Shown here one piece after another: positions 35,133 through 43,398 of a stretch of 64,000 bases of DNA. Made by a program: the position numbers and the translations under genes. The DNA comes from Arthrobacter koreensis (GTDB lineage Bacteria > Actinomycetota > Actinomycetes > Actinomycetales > Micrococcaceae), in NCBI RefSeq assembly GCF_009193255.1, contig NZ_WACG01000003.1:94975-158974 (forward strand), written 5' to 3'. The first letter of the stretch is position 1; each line of letters opens with the position of its first letter. Below the pieces are notes generated by a model that was given only the letters and a program-made list of their open reading frames with translations, had not been told where the DNA came from and made no database searches.

Positions 35133-35491
35133 CAGCCGATCCCCTTCAGGTGCTCGATGACCGGCGGCTGATTTCCCCCGGGCAGCAGGACGGACACCGC
35201 GTCTACCCGCCAGCTGCTCCGTGCCGCGGGATGGTCCCGGGTCCACGCTGCGGCCAACAGGTACAGCCGGGCAAGTTTGGCGGCGCTGACGGCTTCGAAG
35301 GGATGCCCGTAGTCCAGGGATGAACGGGTCTTCACCTCGGCAATGACCAGTGTGCTGCCGTCCCTCGCCACCACATCGATCTCCCCCTGCCGGCAGCGCC
35401 AGTTTCGTTCCAGGACTTCATACCCGGCGGAGGAAAGGTACCGGGCGGCCAGCTCCTCACCGTTGCGGCCCAGCAGGTCTTTGGCTTTCAT
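35132..35491 (-). CDS. yraN: YraN family (UPF0102) nuclease-like protein
   Basis: A 119-residue protein with a restriction-endonuclease-like core: GRNGEELAARYL, RCRQGEIDVVARDG and VIAEVKTRSS hold the E/D-ExK type residues of the PD-(D/E)xK fold. The ATG at 35491 is preferred because homology starts there (MKAKDLLGRNGEELA); a GTG seven codons earlier is possible, and neither has a strong Shine-Dalgarno. It is the first gene of the yraN-comM-dprA-ogt-like-xerC run. The substrate is unknown. Confidence 0.9.
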   Translation of the reverse strand: MKAKDLLGRNGEELAARYLSSAGYEVLERNWRCRQGEIDVVARDGSTLVIAEVKTRSSLDYGHPFEAVSAAKLARLYLLAAAWTRDHPAARSSWRVDAVSVLLPGGNQPPVIEHLKGIG

Positions 35492-35609
35492 GCACTGAGT
35501 CTGTGCCGGCACCGGGCCAGGTGCTGCCCGAGGAACGACGTGTGTGGAGACCGGCCGGTCCGCGGCGGTGCCGTACGCCTCCTGTGCAGGACAGGAGATG
35601 AAGTCCCGA

Positions 35610-36248
35610 TCAGGTCCGGTACAGGACAGGCAGCGGTCTCAGGCGCAGTGCCTGCGGTGTCACCGCGGGCAGCTGGGCACCGGATGGCGGATGGAACCCG
35701 TGCAGGATGCTGACGTGCGGCCGGAGCACTGCCGAGAACGACAGGGCAGGATCCTGCGCCGCATATGCCGAAGGGTCCGGGACCCGGCACGCAGCCAGGA
35801 AATCAAGGAGAAGCCCGTAGAGACCGGCGTGCACCTGATCCAATTCCGCGGTGGAACGAAACTCGACCGCCAGGGTGGACCCATTGATTCCGAACCCGGT
35901 CAACGCGAGGGGGAAAAGCAGGACGTCTCTCTCCGGGAGGGCCATCTTCGTCGCAGTGAGATAGGACTCTAGTGCCCGGCCGAACTCAGCCCTGGAAACC
36001 CCCGTGCTGTCCGCCAGCCGGGCGTACGCTTCGTCGGCCTTGCCGAAATGGATCAGCGTCAGGTGCAGCCGGCCCGGACTCACGGGACGGGCGCGGGGCG
36101 CCAGGACGCGCGCGGCGGACTGGAGCCGGACCAGCTCGGCCAGCCCGGCGGCGTCGGGCTTTAGCTGGGCGTAGAGGCGGACTCCGTCCAGCGCAGGCGG
36201 AAGGCCCTGGAACTCCCCGGACAGTGGATCAGGTGCAGCGGCTGCCAT
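35610..36248 (-). CDS. 2H phosphoesterase (LigT/2'-5' RNA ligase-like) superfamily protein
   Basis: A 212-residue protein. Two HxT/S motifs define the 2H superfamily: LHLTLIHFG near residue 61 and RPHVSILHG near residue 178. They are ~115 residues apart, as in the pseudo-symmetric fold. Known members hydrolyse 2',3'-cyclic or 2'-5' phosphodiester bonds in RNA or nucleotides. The substrate here is unknown. It lies alone, upstream of yraN by about 120 nt and divergent from the GNAT gene. The assignment rests on motifs rather than overall similarity. Confidence 0.7.
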   Translation of the reverse strand: MAAAAPDPLSGEFQGLPPALDGVRLYAQLKPDAAGLAELVRLQSAARVLAPRARPVSPGRLHLTLIHFGKADEAYARLADSTGVSRAEFGRALESYLTATKMALPERDVLLFPLALTGFGINGSTLAVEFRSTAELDQVHAGLYGLLLDFLAACRVPDPSAYAAQDPALSFSAVLRPHVSILHGFHPPSGAQLPAVTPQALRLRPLPVLYRT

Positions 36249-36299
36249 CTAGGCAGTCTAAGATGCCGCCGCACGAGGTCGGCGCGGTACCTTGGGAAA

Positions 36300-36917
36300 A
36301 TGGTGTTCCAGATCCCGCTGCTGCAGGATGAGTCGCTGCTGCTCCGGCCGCATCGCACGGCTGACGCGGACGCCGTCGTCGCGCGGTCGAGGGACCCGCT
36401 GACAATCGCCTGGACCACGGTGCCGCTGGATTACACCCGGGACATGGCCCTGAATTACATCGCCGCCGTGGGTGTACCACAGCAGGACACCATCTCCTGG
36501 GCACTTGAACTGAGCGGGCAGTACGCCGGGAGCATCGACCTGCGCTGGCAGGGTGCCGGAACCGGCGGGCTCGGGTTTGTTACTTCGCCGGAGTACCGCG
36601 GCCGCGGTCTGATGAGCCGGGCGGTCCGCCTCGCCGTGTCCTATGCGTTCGACGCCCTTGGCTGGGAAGCACTGAACTGGACGTCGAACGTCGGTAACCT
36701 GGGCAGCTACAAGGCCGTGTGGCGCAATGGTTTTCCGCTGCCCGTCACCGTTCCGCGGCTGCTGGCCCATCGGGGGGAGATGGTCGACGGCTGGTTCTCC
36801 GAACTGGACGCGGCCGCACCGCGGATCCCGCGGATCCTGTGGAGCGACGCGGTGGCACTGCTGCCGCACGTCCCGCAGGCGCCGCCCGGAGACAGGCGCC
36901 CGCTGGAAGCGGACTAA
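36300..36917 (+). CDS. GNAT family N-acetyltransferase (RimJ/RimL-like)
   Basis: A 205-residue acetyltransferase. The acetyl-CoA loop is FVTSPEYRGRGLMSRAVRLA (R/QxxGxG/A). N-terminal LLLRPHRTADADAVV and the following WTSNVGNLGSYKAVWRNGF are typical of the RimJ/RimL subgroup that acetylates N-terminal amines or small amines. The protein substrate is unknown. Its stop overlaps the stop of the convergent DUF2469 gene by 4 nt. Confidence 0.85.
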   Translation: MVFQIPLLQDESLLLRPHRTADADAVVARSRDPLTIAWTTVPLDYTRDMALNYIAAVGVPQQDTISWALELSGQYAGSIDLRWQGAGTGGLGFVTSPEYRGRGLMSRAVRLAVSYAFDALGWEALNWTSNVGNLGSYKAVWRNGFPLPVTVPRLLAHRGEMVDGWFSELDAAAPRIPRILWSDAVALLPHVPQAPPGDRRPLEAD

Positions 36918-37237
36918 CCGAGCTCGTCGGCCTTGGGCAGCGTCAGGTCGTCATTGCGGGCGAGCTCTTCCACGTTGACGTCCTTGAACGTGATGACGCG
37001 GACGCTTTTGACGAACCGGGCGGAACGGTACACGTCCCAGACCCAGGCGTCCTGCAAGGTCAGGTCAAAGTAGATTTCACCGTCGGCACTGCGTGCCTGA
37101 AGGTCCACATGGTTCGCCAGGTAGAAGCGCCGTTCGGTTTCCACCACGTAGCTGAACAGCCCCACAACATCGCGGTATTCGCGGTAGAGCTGCAGCTCCA
37201 TGTCTGTCTCGTAGTTCTCAAGATCCTCTGCGCTCAT
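36914..37237 (-). CDS. DUF2469 family protein (Rv2901c-like)
   Basis: A 107-residue, strongly acidic protein: SAEDLENYETDMELQLYREY at the N-terminus, then ANHVDLQARSADGEIYFDL and DAWVWDVYRSARFVKSVRV. The ATG at 37237 is 7 nt after the rnhB stop, with GGGGGATG upstream. The rplS-lepB-rnhB-DUF2469 order is conserved with Rv2904c-Rv2901c. The function is unknown; no catalytic motif is seen. Confidence 0.92.
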   Translation of the reverse strand: MSAEDLENYETDMELQLYREYRDVVGLFSYVVETERRFYLANHVDLQARSADGEIYFDLTLQDAWVWDVYRSARFVKSVRVITFKDVNVEELARNDDLTLPKADELG

Positions 37238-37244
37238 GGGACCA

Positions 37245-38045
37245 TCATCCCCCAAGCGGGCCGGCTGCGGGGCCATCCTGCGGCGACCGTGCCGTTCCCA
37301 GCCGCCAGGACAGCCGATGCAGCGGGGACGGTCCCAGCGTGTCGATCGCTGCCCGGTGGGCTTCGGTGGCGTACCCCTTGTTGATCTCCCAGCCGTAGGC
37401 GGGATGCTCGGCGGCGTATTGGACCATCATTTCATCGCGTTCCACCTTCGCCAGGACCGACGCCGCAGCCACGCTCAGGCAGGTCATGTCCGCCTTGATG
37501 CGGGTATGGACCGGTGCGGTACAGGCAGCGTCGTCAACCTCGTCCGGCTCGTCGAACAGGCTTCCCTGCAGTTCGGGCGAAAGCCAGTTGTGGTTTCCGT
37601 CCAGGAGCACGACGTCGGGTATGAGCGTCTCGCTCACCTGCGTCCAGGCGCGCGTCCCGGCCAGGCGCAGGGCACCCATAAGGCCAAGCAGGTCTATTTC
37701 GGCGGCGCTGGCGTGGCCAACACCCCAGGCAGGGCACCATTTTTTGATCTTCGGAACAAGCGTCTGCCGGTCGGCCGGCGTCAGCAGCTTGCTGTCCCGC
37801 ACGCCCTTCAGCGCGCGGACAGACTCCAGCTGGACGGCTACCAGGCCCACGCTGACGGGTCCGGCAAGCGCTCCACGGCCCACTTCGTCGCAGCCGGCCA
37901 GCACTCGGTGGCCCAGGGCAGCGAAGGAGCGCTCATGGCGCAGGGTCGGTCCTTTCGCTGCCGTGCGGGTGCGTTGAGGGCGGGTGCTTTTCGTTGCGCC
38001 GGTCCCGGCAGGAATGGGCAGCACCGGCGTCTGCTGGGAAGTCAC
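37245..38045 (-). CDS. rnhB: Ribonuclease HII
   Basis: A 266-residue endonuclease that removes ribonucleotides from DNA. The catalytic acidic residues are in LAGCDEVGRGALAGPV (Asp-Glu) and in VVLLDGNHNW, with a later Asp in RIKADMTCLSVAAASVLAKV. A basic N-terminal extension of ~40 residues precedes the core. The gene overlaps the lepB stop by 4 nt, and DUF2469 follows. The final ~25 residues are low complexity. Confidence 0.94.
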   Translation of the reverse strand: MTSQQTPVLPIPAGTGATKSTRPQRTRTAAKGPTLRHERSFAALGHRVLAGCDEVGRGALAGPVSVGLVAVQLESVRALKGVRDSKLLTPADRQTLVPKIKKWCPAWGVGHASAAEIDLLGLMGALRLAGTRAWTQVSETLIPDVVLLDGNHNWLSPELQGSLFDEPDEVDDAACTAPVHTRIKADMTCLSVAAASVLAKVERDEMMVQYAAEHPAYGWEINKGYATEAHRAAIDTLGPSPLHRLSWRLGTARSPQDGPAAGPLGG

Positions 38046-38821
38046 TTCGAGGCCGTCTGCGCCCCGGACGGTTCGGGAACGTTTTCAAAGACCTCAGGGT
38101 AGCTGCCGATGAATCCGGCGCGGCTCAGGGGCCAGGCGATCACCGCCGCCTTTCCTTCAATGTCTTCGATGTTGATGAAACCGCCATTGGGCCCGTTCTG
38201 GTGCTCCCGGGAATCCGCGGAGGCATTGCGGTGGTCGCCCATGACCCAGACCTTGCCTTCCGGCACCACTACGTCGAACGGGGTGTCCGAAGGCTGCGCC
38301 CCGGGATAGATATACGGCTCGTCCAGCGCTTCGCCGTTGACTGTGACCTTGCCGTCGGCATCGCAGCACGCCACGTGGTCTCCGGGCATGCCTATGATCC
38401 GCTTGACCAGGTGCTGTTCGGATTCGTCCGGCAGCAGGCCCACGAAGGTGAGCGCGTCCGCAATGAAGTTACGGTCGTTTTCCTGCGCTGCCGGCAGCCA
38501 GGCCTGCGTGTCCTTGAAGACCACCACGTCGCCGCGGGAAAGGTCGAACGGCTCGGGAACCAGCAGGTTCACGAAGATCCGGTCATCGATTTCGAGAGTC
38601 TCTTCCATGGACCCCGACGGGATGAAGAAAGCCCGGAAGAGGAACGTCTTGATCAGGAAGGAGAGCAGCAGGGCGATCACCACAATGATGACAACCTCGC
38701 GCAGCCAGGCGCCGAAGCCCCGCTTCTTGCCGTCCTTGCCCTTGGCATGGGAGGCGCGGTGCTGCGCTTCACCGGCGTTGGAGTCCCCGTTTGCGGGGTC
38801 GTCCGGGAAGTCCTGCGCCAT
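38042..38821 (-). CDS. lepB: Signal peptidase I (second copy)
   Basis: A 259-residue membrane protease. A ~35-residue hydrophilic N-terminus is followed by one transmembrane helix (EVVIIVVIALLLSFLIKTF). Catalytic Ser: FFIPSGSMEETLEI; catalytic Lys: LVKRIIGMPGDHV. Box D GDHRNASADSREH and the C-terminal GKAAVIAWPLSR are present. It cleaves signal peptides outside the membrane. The ATG at 38821 has AGAGGA upstream. It follows another lepB by 11 nt, so the operon holds two signal peptidases in tandem. Confidence 0.93.
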   Translation of the reverse strand: MAQDFPDDPANGDSNAGEAQHRASHAKGKDGKKRGFGAWLREVVIIVVIALLLSFLIKTFLFRAFFIPSGSMEETLEIDDRIFVNLLVPEPFDLSRGDVVVFKDTQAWLPAAQENDRNFIADALTFVGLLPDESEQHLVKRIIGMPGDHVACCDADGKVTVNGEALDEPYIYPGAQPSDTPFDVVVPEGKVWVMGDHRNASADSREHQNGPNGGFINIEDIEGKAAVIAWPLSRAGFIGSYPEVFENVPEPSGAQTASK

Positions 38822-38832
38822 GTGTGTTCCTC

Positions 38833-39537
38833 TTATTCCACGAATTGCCATACGGTGTCCAACTCTAGTCGTTCAATGCCCGTAGTTCTGTCGAACGGCC
38901 AAAGGATTCGCTGCGCACGGCCGATCACCCGGTCCTCCGGAATCAGTCCGCCTCCGGGCGCGCCGAGCAGCGTCCTTGAATCGGCTGAATCCGAGCGGTG
39001 GTCGCCCAGAAGCCACAGCCGGCCTTCCGGTACAACGACGTCGAACGGCATTTCGCTCCCGCGGTCACCGGGGAAGAGATAAGGCTCACGGATGGGCTGT
39101 CCGTTCACGGTCAACCCGCCCCCGTCGGTGCAGCAGGCCACCCGGTCGCCGGGCACGCCGATGACACGCTTGATGTAGACGGTGTCGCTGCCCGCCAGGC
39201 CCAGCCACTGCGCGGCGGCGTCAGCGGCCTGCTTCAGCGCTGGATCCGAACTGTGCAGGGGTGCCAGCGAACCGCGCCCGTCAAAGACGACGACGTCGCC
39301 GCGCTGGATCTCCGAGCCCCGGTACTCGGTGCGGGAAACCAGCACCCGGTCCCCCGGCTCCAGCAGCGGCTGCATTGAGTCCGAGGGAATGTAATAGACG
39401 TCGAAGATGAAAGCCCGGACCAGGCCTGCGAGGACAACTGCCCCCGCCAGGGCCCAGAGCACAAAACGCCAGCCCGCAATGGACCGGCGTTTTGTGTGTT
39501 TCCGGGGTCCAGCCCCGTCCGCGGATGTCTGCGGCAA
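38833..39537 (-). CDS. lepB: Signal peptidase I (first copy)
   Basis: A 234-residue enzyme with one N-terminal transmembrane helix (FVLWALAGAVVLAGLVRAFIF). Catalytic Ser54 is in YYIPSDSMQPLLE, the Lys in VYIKRVIGVPGDRV, and box D in LLGDHRSDSADSR. The Ser motif is SDSM rather than the usual SGSM. The TTG start at 39537 is 5 nt after the rplS stop with no Shine-Dalgarno, implying translational coupling to rplS. It is similar in layout to the next gene but shorter, consistent with an old duplication and divergence. Confidence 0.92.
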   Translation of the reverse strand: MPQTSADGAGPRKHTKRRSIAGWRFVLWALAGAVVLAGLVRAFIFDVYYIPSDSMQPLLEPGDRVLVSRTEYRGSEIQRGDVVVFDGRGSLAPLHSSDPALKQAADAAAQWLGLAGSDTVYIKRVIGVPGDRVACCTDGGGLTVNGQPIREPYLFPGDRGSEMPFDVVVPEGRLWLLGDHRSDSADSRTLLGAPGGGLIPEDRVIGRAQRILWPFDRTTGIERLELDTVWQFVE

Positions 39538-39542
39538 GAAAA

Positions 39543-39902
39543 TTACTTGGCGGGACGGAAGTCGCGCTTTTCCTTGATCTTGGCAGCCTTGCCCCGCAGG
39601 TCGCGCATGTAGTACAGCTTGGCGCGGCGGACGTCACCACGGGTGACAACCTCGATCTTGTCGATGACCGGGGAGTGCACCGGGAAGGTACGCTCCACGC
39701 CGACGCCGAAGCTGACCTTGCGGACCGTGAAGGTCTCGCGCAGGCCGTCGCCCTGGCGCTTCATGACGAAGCCCTGGAAGACCTGAACACGGGTGTTCTT
39801 GCCTTCAACGATGTTGACGTGAACCTTGACGGTGTCACCGGCGCGGAACTCGGGGATGTCCGAACGCAGCGAGGCTGCGTCGAGGGAATCTAGGATGTGC
39901 AT
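39543..39902 (-). CDS. rplS: 50S ribosomal protein L19
   Basis: A 119-residue ribosomal protein at the 30S-50S interface. The core is [22 protein letters not shown], then [30 protein letters not shown] and the basic C-terminus [18 protein letters not shown]. The ATG at 39902 has AGGAGTGAG upstream. A 230-nt intergenic region precedes it, with a predicted extended -10 promoter at 40098-40088. It is transcribed with lepB-lepB-rnhB-DUF2469. Confidence 0.97.
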   Translation of the reverse strand: MHILDSLDAASLRSDIPEFRAGDTVKVHVNIVEGKNTRVQVFQGFVMKRQGDGLRETFTVRKVSFGVGVERTFPVHSPVIDKIEVVTRGDVRRAKLYYMRDLRGKAAKIKEKRDFRPAK

Positions 39903-40087
39903 TGTTACTCACTCCTGGTGAACGCCACAGGTCATTCACTTTGGTCACGGCGGCAAGGGTGGACCCAAGCGGTGCACAGATGCTGCCGAAGCTGTGAAAC
40001 CGGCGTTCCGGGAATCGGTTGCCGGTGTGCCTTGCCTGTTGGCCTCGCTCCCCCTGTGGCAGGTGCGGACCCAGATGACACAACTAC

Positions 40088-40098
40088 CCATTGTGCCA
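40088..40098 (-). promoter_or_regulatory. Predicted extended -10 promoter of the rplS operon
   Basis: Minus-strand TGGCACAATGG contains TGG-CACAAT, an extended -10 (TGn-hexamer). The same 11-mer occurs upstream of rpsP (42385-42375). No -35 was found. The leader to rplS would be ~180 nt; no known riboswitch was recognised in it. Confidence 0.45.
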
Positions 40099-40132
40099 CA
40101 GTGCCGGCGGGCGCCACCAATCGGCGGCGGGG

Positions 40133-40921
40133 TCAGGACTGCGGCAGGACTGCTTCCGCCGACACCTTCCAGCCGAGGCCCGCGAGCGTTGCCTTGTCCG
40201 CCTTGTCCAGCGTGGAGGGGTCCAGCCTTGCGATGAGGTCCGGCCGCCGTTCAGAGGTCCGGCGGAGCTGTTCGTCGCGCCGGAAGCGCGCAATTTTCGC
40301 ATGGTTGCCGCTGAGCAGCACCTCGGGAATCGGCCGCTCACGCCACTGCGAGGGCTTGGTGTACACGGGGTATTCCAGCAGCCCGTCGGAGTGGGATTCC
40401 TCAACCAGGGATTCGGGATTCCCGACGACGCCGGGGACCAGCCTGCCAATGGCTTCAACCATGGCCAGCACCGCCACTTCACCGCCGTTCAGGACGTAGT
40501 CCCCCAGGCTCATTGGCCGAACGTCAAAGTGCTCCCCTGCCCATTCCAGCACCCGCTCATCGATGCCTTCATACCGGCCGCAGGCAAAGACCAGGTGGTC
40601 TTCGGCTGCCAGCTCGTAGGCAGTCTGCTGGGTGAAGACCTCCCCGGCCGGCGAGGGAACGATCAGGGTGGGGCGCGCACGTTCCTCCGCGGCGCCGTCG
40701 AGCGCCGTACCCAGGGCCTGCGCCCACGGTTCCGGCTTCATCACCATGCCCGCGCCGCCGCCGTAGGGCGTGTCATCGACGGTGCGGTGCCGGTCGTCAG
40801 TGAAGTCACGCAGGTCCCTGACGCGCACGTCGAGCAGGCCGTCCTGCCGGGCCTTGCCGATCAGGGAAAGATCGAGCGCGGCAAGGTATTCCGGGAAAAT
40901 GGAGAAAACGTCAATGCGCAC
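40133..40921 (-). CDS. trmD: tRNA (guanine-N1)-methyltransferase
   Basis: A 262-residue SPOUT methyltransferase that makes m1G37 beside the anticodon of Leu, Pro and Arg tRNAs, preventing frameshifts. [13 protein letters not shown], the cofactor-binding [11 protein letters not shown], the knot region [15 protein letters not shown] and [17 protein letters not shown] are all intact. It starts directly after the rimM stop. Together with rpsP, khpA, rimM and rplS it forms the standard ribosome-maturation cluster. Confidence 0.97.
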   Translation of the reverse strand: MRIDVFSIFPEYLAALDLSLIGKARQDGLLDVRVRDLRDFTDDRHRTVDDTPYGGGAGMVMKPEPWAQALGTALDGAAEERARPTLIVPSPAGEVFTQQTAYELAAEDHLVFACGRYEGIDERVLEWAGEHFDVRPMSLGDYVLNGGEVAVLAMVEAIGRLVPGVVGNPESLVEESHSDGLLEYPVYTKPSQWRERPIPEVLLSGNHAKIARFRRDEQLRRTSERRPDLIARLDPSTLDKADKATLAGLGWKVSAEAVLPQS

Positions 40922-41458
40922 TTAGCGCCCGTCCTTGCCGGTGTCGGGCAGGTTTAGTTCGAACAGCCCGTCGGGCGGAGTCAGCAGCACGTAACCGTCT
41001 TGCGTGTTTACCTCGGGGACGATCGCTTCGACGAAGGGCACCAGGATTTCCTGGCCCCTGGTGTCTTCGACGATCAGCAGGTCCTGGACGGTGAGGGTGC
41101 GCAGGGCGGTGACGGTGCCTACGACGTCGTTGCCCACCTTGGCTTTGAGGCCCACCAGTTCGTGCTCGTACCAGCCCTCCGCGTCGTCGTCCTCGTCCGC
41201 TTCCTCGGTGTCGATGAAGAGCTTGGCCCCGCGGAGTTCCTCGGCGCCGTTGCGGTCTTCAACTTCCTCGAATCCGAGCAGCAGGATGTCCTTGTTCCAG
41301 CGGGCGCTGAGAACGGTGAGCGGTCCTTTGCCAGCCGGCTCCACGGTCAGCACGGCTCCGGGCGCGAACCTGTCCTCCGGGGCATCGGTCAGCACCTGGA
41401 CGGTCACCTCGCCCCGAATACCGTGAGGCTTGCCGATGCGTGCCACCTGTAACTGCAT
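40922..41458 (-). CDS. rimM: 16S rRNA processing protein RimM
   Basis: A 178-residue 30S assembly factor. The N-terminal RimM domain begins LQVARIGKPHGIRGEVTV, and the PRC-barrel region includes WYEHELVGLKAKV and ILVPFVEAIVPEV. RimM binds S19 and helps 16S 3' domain maturation. The ATG at 41458 is preceded by AAGGAGA. A hairpin terminator lies between khpA and this gene, so it may have its own promoter or depend on readthrough. An acidic run (EEADEDDDAE) separates the two domains. Confidence 0.95.
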   Translation of the reverse strand: MQLQVARIGKPHGIRGEVTVQVLTDAPEDRFAPGAVLTVEPAGKGPLTVLSARWNKDILLLGFEEVEDRNGAEELRGAKLFIDTEEADEDDDAEGWYEHELVGLKAKVGNDVVGTVTALRTLTVQDLLIVEDTRGQEILVPFVEAIVPEVNTQDGYVLLTPPDGLFELNLPDTGKDGR

Positions 41459-41505
41459 GGATTCTCCTTGGGTCGGTCTGGGCGCGGCGGAAATGGCCGG
41501 AGCCT

Positions 41506-41552
41506 AAAAAACATCCGGCCCCTTCACCATTATCTGGTGCCGGGGCCGGATG
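41506..41552 (-). terminator. Terminator between khpA and rimM
   Basis: An 11-bp stem (CATCCGGCCCC with GGGGCCGGATG) followed on the minus strand by six T residues. Readthrough is likely, as rimM-trmD belong to the same conserved cluster. Confidence 0.75.
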
Positions 41553-41591
41553 CTAGGAAACTGCTGTGTACTGCTGGGAATTGCTGGTGCG

Positions 41592-41834
41592 TCAGCGGCG
41601 GCGGTCGGTGTCGACGACGTCGACACGCACTGCCTCGCTGCCGGCCAGGGCGGAAATCACCGTGCGCAGTGCGCGGGCGGTGCGTCCCTGGCGGCCGATT
41701 ACACGGCCCAGATCGTCCTGGTGAACTCGGACCTCGAGGGTTTCCCCGCGGCGGTTGTTCTTGGCGGACACCTTGACGTCCTCAGGGGAGTCAACGATGC
41801 CGCGCACGAGGTGCTCCAGCGCTTCGGCCAGCAA
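41592..41834 (-). CDS. khpA: KH-domain RNA-binding protein KhpA
   Basis: An 80-residue protein with a single KH domain; the GRVIGRQGRTARALR motif is the GxxG RNA-binding loop. The N-terminus LAEALEHLVRGIVDSPEDV is typical. The TTG start at 41834 is 1 nt after the rpsP stop and is preferred because homology begins there. KhpA/KhpB pairs regulate RNA and cell growth in Gram-positives; the role here is by family. Confidence 0.93.
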   Translation of the reverse strand: MLAEALEHLVRGIVDSPEDVKVSAKNNRRGETLEVRVHQDDLGRVIGRQGRTARALRTVISALAGSEAVRVDVVDTDRRR

Positions 41835-41835
41835 T

Positions 41836-42243
41836 CTACTCAGCCTCAGCCTCGGTGGAAGCGGCTTCTGCCTCTTCCTTCTTGGCCTTCGGGGTGATTG
41901 CTTCGGGAACGATCACGGACTTCTTCTCGGGAGCCACGAAGGGCTCCTTCGGAGCCTTGGTACGCAGGGTACCTTCCTGGCCGTCGATGTTCTTGAACTT
42001 CTGCCAGTCACCGGTGATCTTCAGCAGTGCTGCGACCTGCTCGGTCGGCTGGGCGCCGACGCCGAGCCAGTACTGCGCACGGTCGGACTTGATGTCGATG
42101 TACGACGGCTCCTCGGTCGGACGGTAGAGTCCGATTTCCTCGATGGCACGGCCATCGCGCTTGGCACGGGAATCCATGACAACAACGCGGTAGTGTGCTG
42201 AGAACTTCTTGCCGAGGCGCTTAAGGCGAATCTTTACGGCCAC
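41836..42243 (-). CDS. rpsP: 30S ribosomal protein S16
   Basis: A 135-residue S16. The core is [20 protein letters not shown], followed by [17 protein letters not shown] and [17 protein letters not shown]. The C-terminus has an acidic, Ala/Glu-rich extension of ~40 residues, seen in other actinobacteria. The GTG at 42243 has AGGAGTGA upstream. A 219-nt upstream region holds the predicted promoter. Confidence 0.96.
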   Translation of the reverse strand: MAVKIRLKRLGKKFSAHYRVVVMDSRAKRDGRAIEEIGLYRPTEEPSYIDIKSDRAQYWLGVGAQPTEQVAALLKITGDWQKFKNIDGQEGTLRTKAPKEPFVAPEKKSVIVPEAITPKAKKEEAEAASTEAEAE

Positions 42244-42374
42244 TTTTGTGGTCACTCCTGATCTGAAATGGGGCGAACCCGAACTTCTGCTCCCGTGGGG
42301 CGGGCCATAACGTTTGGGGTTCAAAAGGACAAGATGCTGCACGGAGAGAGGGGCCACGCAGATCGAGTACCTGT

Positions 42375-42385
42375 CCATTGTGCCA
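42375..42385 (-). promoter_or_regulatory. Predicted extended -10 promoter of rpsP
   Basis: The minus-strand 11-mer TGGCACAATGG, identical to the one upstream of rplS, carries TGG-CACAAT. The predicted leader is about 125 nt. No -35 hexamer was recognised. Confidence 0.45.
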
Positions 42386-42462
42386 GATGACTCAGCGTTT
42401 TGCGACTCGTGGCGCCCGCACGGACCGCACCCGGACCCGGGGCGGCTCCGCGGCCCGCCGAG

Positions 42463-43350
42463 CTACGCGGCGGCGACCCGGATCCGGTTGCGCCAGGGGT
42501 CCTCGAAGCGCAGTTCAGCTCCGGTGTGGTGGCTGGAAACGCCGGCGGACTTCAGCCGGTCAGCGAGGGCTCCGACGTCGTCCACGCCGGGGACGGTGAT
42601 CAGCACTTCGCCCAGCCCCAGGGTGTCCCGGCGCGGCCCTGCCCCTCGGCTGTTCCAGACGTTCATCGCCATGTGGTGGTGATAGCCGCCTGCGGAAACG
42701 AACAGCGCCTGGCCGTGGAAGTCCGCGGTCCGTTCGAACCCAAGGGTATTCACGTAGAACGCTGCGGCTGTGGCCGTGTCACCCACCTGCAGGTGGACGT
42801 GCCCGACGCCGGCGCCGGCCACTGCAGTCCGGGCCATCGCCTCCTCGCTCAGGTGGGTGCGGAAGTACTGCTGCGGCGGCAGTGACAATGACGCCATGCG
42901 GACTGTGCGGCCCTGCGGCGCGTCATCCCAGGCCCAGTCTTCGCGTGGCCGGTCCCAGTAGAGCTCAATGCCGTTGCCTTCAGGGTCGGTGAAGTAGAAC
43001 GCCTCGCTGACGAGGTGGTCGGCGCTGCCAACGTAGGCTGATGGATCAAACTGTGCCGCCAGGGCCACGGTGGCAGCCAGGTCAGCCTGCGTGTCAAAAA
43101 GGATTGCCGTGTGGAACAGGCCGGCCTCGCCGCGGGAAGGAACCTGCAGGCCAGCAGCCGGTGCCAGATGCACCAGGGGCACCGCACCGCGGCCCAGGTA
43201 GAGTCCGCCGTCGGCCTCCGCCACAGTCTCCAGGCCAAGCGCCCGGCGGTAGTAGGTGGAGACTTTGTCCATATCCCCCACCTTGAGCATGACGGTTCCC
43301 ATGGCAAGGTTCGCCGGCAACAGGTCCTGGGAATTTACTTGAAGGTTCAT
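42463..43350 (-). CDS. CatE-like two-domain VOC dioxygenase (catechol-2,3-dioxygenase family)
   Basis: A 295-residue protein with two vicinal-oxygen-chelate modules. Module 1 runs ~15-135 (MGTVMLKVGDMDKVSTYYRR, LGLETVAEADGG, FHTAILF, DPEGNGIELYWDRP). Module 2 runs ~180-290 (VGHVHLQVGDTATAAAFYV, HHHMAMNVW, then FEDPWRNRIRV). B. subtilis CatE of this type cleaves catechol and hydroquinone-like aromatics under quinone stress. The His and Glu ligands of module 2 appear intact. Substrate is inferred. Paired operator-like repeats overlap the start codon (43334-43380), suggesting a MarR-type repressor. Start ATG at 43350. Confidence 0.82.
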   Translation of the reverse strand: MNLQVNSQDLLPANLAMGTVMLKVGDMDKVSTYYRRALGLETVAEADGGLYLGRGAVPLVHLAPAAGLQVPSRGEAGLFHTAILFDTQADLAATVALAAQFDPSAYVGSADHLVSEAFYFTDPEGNGIELYWDRPREDWAWDDAPQGRTVRMASLSLPPQQYFRTHLSEEAMARTAVAGAGVGHVHLQVGDTATAAAFYVNTLGFERTADFHGQALFVSAGGYHHHMAMNVWNSRGAGPRRDTLGLGEVLITVPGVDDVGALADRLKSAGVSSHHTGAELRFEDPWRNRIRVAAA

Positions 43351-43380
43351 GTATTCGACTTTACTTGAAGCTTCAGCTAA
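43334..43380. promoter_or_regulatory. Tandem operator-like repeats over the catE-like start
   Basis: TTTACTTGAAGGTTCA (43334-43349) and TTTACTTGAAGCTTCA (43360-43375) are 16-mers differing by one base, 26 nt apart. The second lies in an imperfect 21-bp palindrome (TTGAAGCTTCAA core). The first covers the start codon, so repressor binding would block expression. No regulator gene is adjacent. Confidence 0.55.
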
Positions 43381-43398
43381 TTTCCAGTGCTCTTCCGT

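Noticed and set aside
39903..40087. Ribosomal-protein L19 leader motif
   Set aside because: The region lacks a recognisable structured motif that I could match; only the promoter-like 11-mer stands out.
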